From assembly GCF_002806995.1 (NCBI RefSeq), contig NZ_NIHE01000001.1, forward strand, positions 248,001-312,000: a DNA stretch of 64,000 nt, given 5' to 3'. The notes under the pieces are model-generated. The model worked only from the letters and a program-made list of their open reading frames with translations. It was not told the origin of the DNA and ran no database searches. Shown here piece after piece: positions 63,111 through 64,000 of the stretch. The first letter of the stretch is position 1. Every line of letters begins with the position of its first letter. Position numbers and translations under genes: made by a program. The stretch is from Confluentibacter lentus (GTDB taxonomy: Bacteria; Bacteroidota; Bacteroidia; Flavobacteriales; Flavobacteriaceae).

Positions 63111-64000
63111 ATGATAGATATATCTAAAAAAGAAATTTGGTTCGTCACAGGTAGTCAACATTTATACGGAGAAGAAACCTTAAAACAAGTCGCTTTAAAT
63201 TCTCAAGAAATTGTTAAAGGCTTAAATGCGACGTCTCATATTCCAGTAAAAATTGTTTTTAAACCTACCGTAAAAACCCCTAGTGAAATCACTAATATTT
63301 GCCAAGAAGCAAATGCTGAAAAAAATTGTATTGGTTTAATAACTTGGATGCATACCTTCTCCCCTGCTAAAATGTGGATTAATGGTTTAACTATTTTGAA
63401 CAAACCAATTTGCCATTTACACACACAATTTAATGCTGAAATTCCTTGGAAAACAATCGATATGGATTTTATGAATCTAAATCAGTCCGCTCACGGCGAT
63501 AGGGAATTTGGATATATCATGTCTAGAATGCGCAAAAAACGTAAAGTGGTTGTTGGTCATTGGCAAAGCGAACGCGTTCAGAAAAAATTAGGAATTTGGT
63601 CTCGTGTGGTATTAGGCTGGGATGATTTACAGAATTTGAAAGTTGCTAGATTTGGAGACAACATGCGTGAAGTTGCAGTAACCGATGGCGATAAAGTAGA
63701 AGCACAAATTCGTTTTGGCATGTCTGTTAATGGTTATGATTCTTCAGATATTGTAAAGCATATCGATAAAGTTTCAGAAAGCGATTTAAACAAATTATTG
63801 GAGGTTTACGAGTCTTCATACGACTTAACACCATCACTTAAAAAAGGCGGCGACAAAAGACAATCTTTAGTGGAAGCTGCTAAAATAGAATTAGGATTGC
63901 GTTCCTTTTTAGATGAAGGTGGATTTAAAGCATTTACAGATACTTTTGAAAATTTAGGTGCCTTAAAACAATTACCAGGCATCGCTGCACAACGTTTAAT
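63111..64000 (+). CDS. araA: L-arabinose isomerase (3' end beyond window)
   Basis: Converts L-arabinose to L-ribulose, the first step of the pathway. The first 296 codons are visible from ATG 63111. The family signature [17 protein letters not shown] (about 7-23), [11 protein letters not shown] and H-L-H-T-Q-F-N match, and the frame is open to the window end. About 200 further residues are expected. Third gene of the araBDA operon, 25 bases after araD. Confidence 0.96.
   Translation, partial: MIDISKKEIWFVTGSQHLYGEETLKQVALNSQEIVKGLNATSHIPVKIVFKPTVKTPSEITNICQEANAEKNCIGLITWMHTFSPAKMWINGLTILNKPICHLHTQFNAEIPWKTIDMDFMNLNQSAHGDREFGYIMSRMRKKRKVVVGHWQSERVQKKLGIWSRVVLGWDDLQNLKVARFGDNMREVAVTDGDKVEAQIRFGMSVNGYDSSDIVKHIDKVSESDLNKLLEVYESSYDLTPSLKKGGDKRQSLVEAAKIELGLRSFLDEGGFKAFTDTFENLGALKQLPGIAAQRL

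Noticed and set aside
1-64000. CRISPR arrays, prophage, insertion sequences
   Set aside because: No regularly spaced identical repeats with unique spacers, no transposase, integrase or structural phage genes were seen. The heptad arrays have no spacers.

Overview
The window is AT-rich DNA from a member of the Bacteroidota, almost certainly the family Flavobacteriaceae and probably marine. Evidence seen in the sequence: several exact TAnnTTTG -7 boxes (the Bacteroidetes promoter element), few Shine-Dalgarno sites, FtsZ and MraY with Bacteroidetes-type extensions, a mevalonate-pathway HMG-CoA reductase, a short ComEC, and a NUDIX-type arabinose regulator. No transposase, integrase, phage gene or CRISPR array was found.

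Layout. 1-4.2 kb: a partial MtfA-like zinc peptidase, a lipoprotein type-B carboxylesterase followed by an enolase-superfamily sugar-acid dehydratase candidate, and tRNA-Arg(TCG). 4.3-20.8 kb (minus strand): yqeY, then a division and cell wall (dcw) cluster in the order mraZ-rsmH-ftsL-ftsI-murE-mraY-[four-helix-bundle gene]-murD-ftsW-murG-murC-ftsQ-ftsA-ftsZ, closed by a strong terminator. The mraZ promoter carries three 10-bp-spaced GTGG boxes that look like an MraZ autoregulatory operator. 21-32.4 kb: alpha/beta hydrolase, GTPase YihA, a second carboxylesterase, an ABC permease with a Prc protease, then surE-(small membrane protein)-lpxB-NlpC/P60-comEC. 32.4-47.2 kb: a thioredoxin-like protein, two tandem POT peptide transporters, HMG-CoA reductase with a GHMP kinase, then a minus-strand block (coaX, outer-membrane protein, TPR protein, lptC, small membrane protein, CNNM/CorC protein, PpiD-like chaperone). 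47.3-48.5 kb: tRNA-Phe and mannose-6-phosphate isomerase.

48.6-59.9 kb is the most distinctive region, an extended arsenosugar-biosynthesis locus: CMD/peroxidase-like protein, radical-SAM ArsS, DUF2064 glycosyltransferase-like protein, purine nucleoside phosphorylase, ArsM methyltransferase, fatty-acid-hydroxylase-type membrane enzyme, DUF547 protein, TIGR04283-type glycosyltransferase, then a metallophosphatase, a GH113-like lipoprotein, an FAD oxidoreductase and a membrane polyferredoxin. A plausible route is arsenite to dimethylarsenic (ArsM), 5'-deoxyadenosylation (ArsS), adenine removal by phosphorolysis (PNP), and glycosyl or aglycone transfer. The locus is unusually rich in small repeats, including a 99-bp palindromic element inserted in frame in the second glycosyltransferase.

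59.9-64 kb: a NUDIX/winged-helix AraR-like regulator divergent from araB-araD-araA (araA runs off the end), with a candidate operator over the -33 region.

All calls come from reading the sequence and remembered family features; no database search was run.
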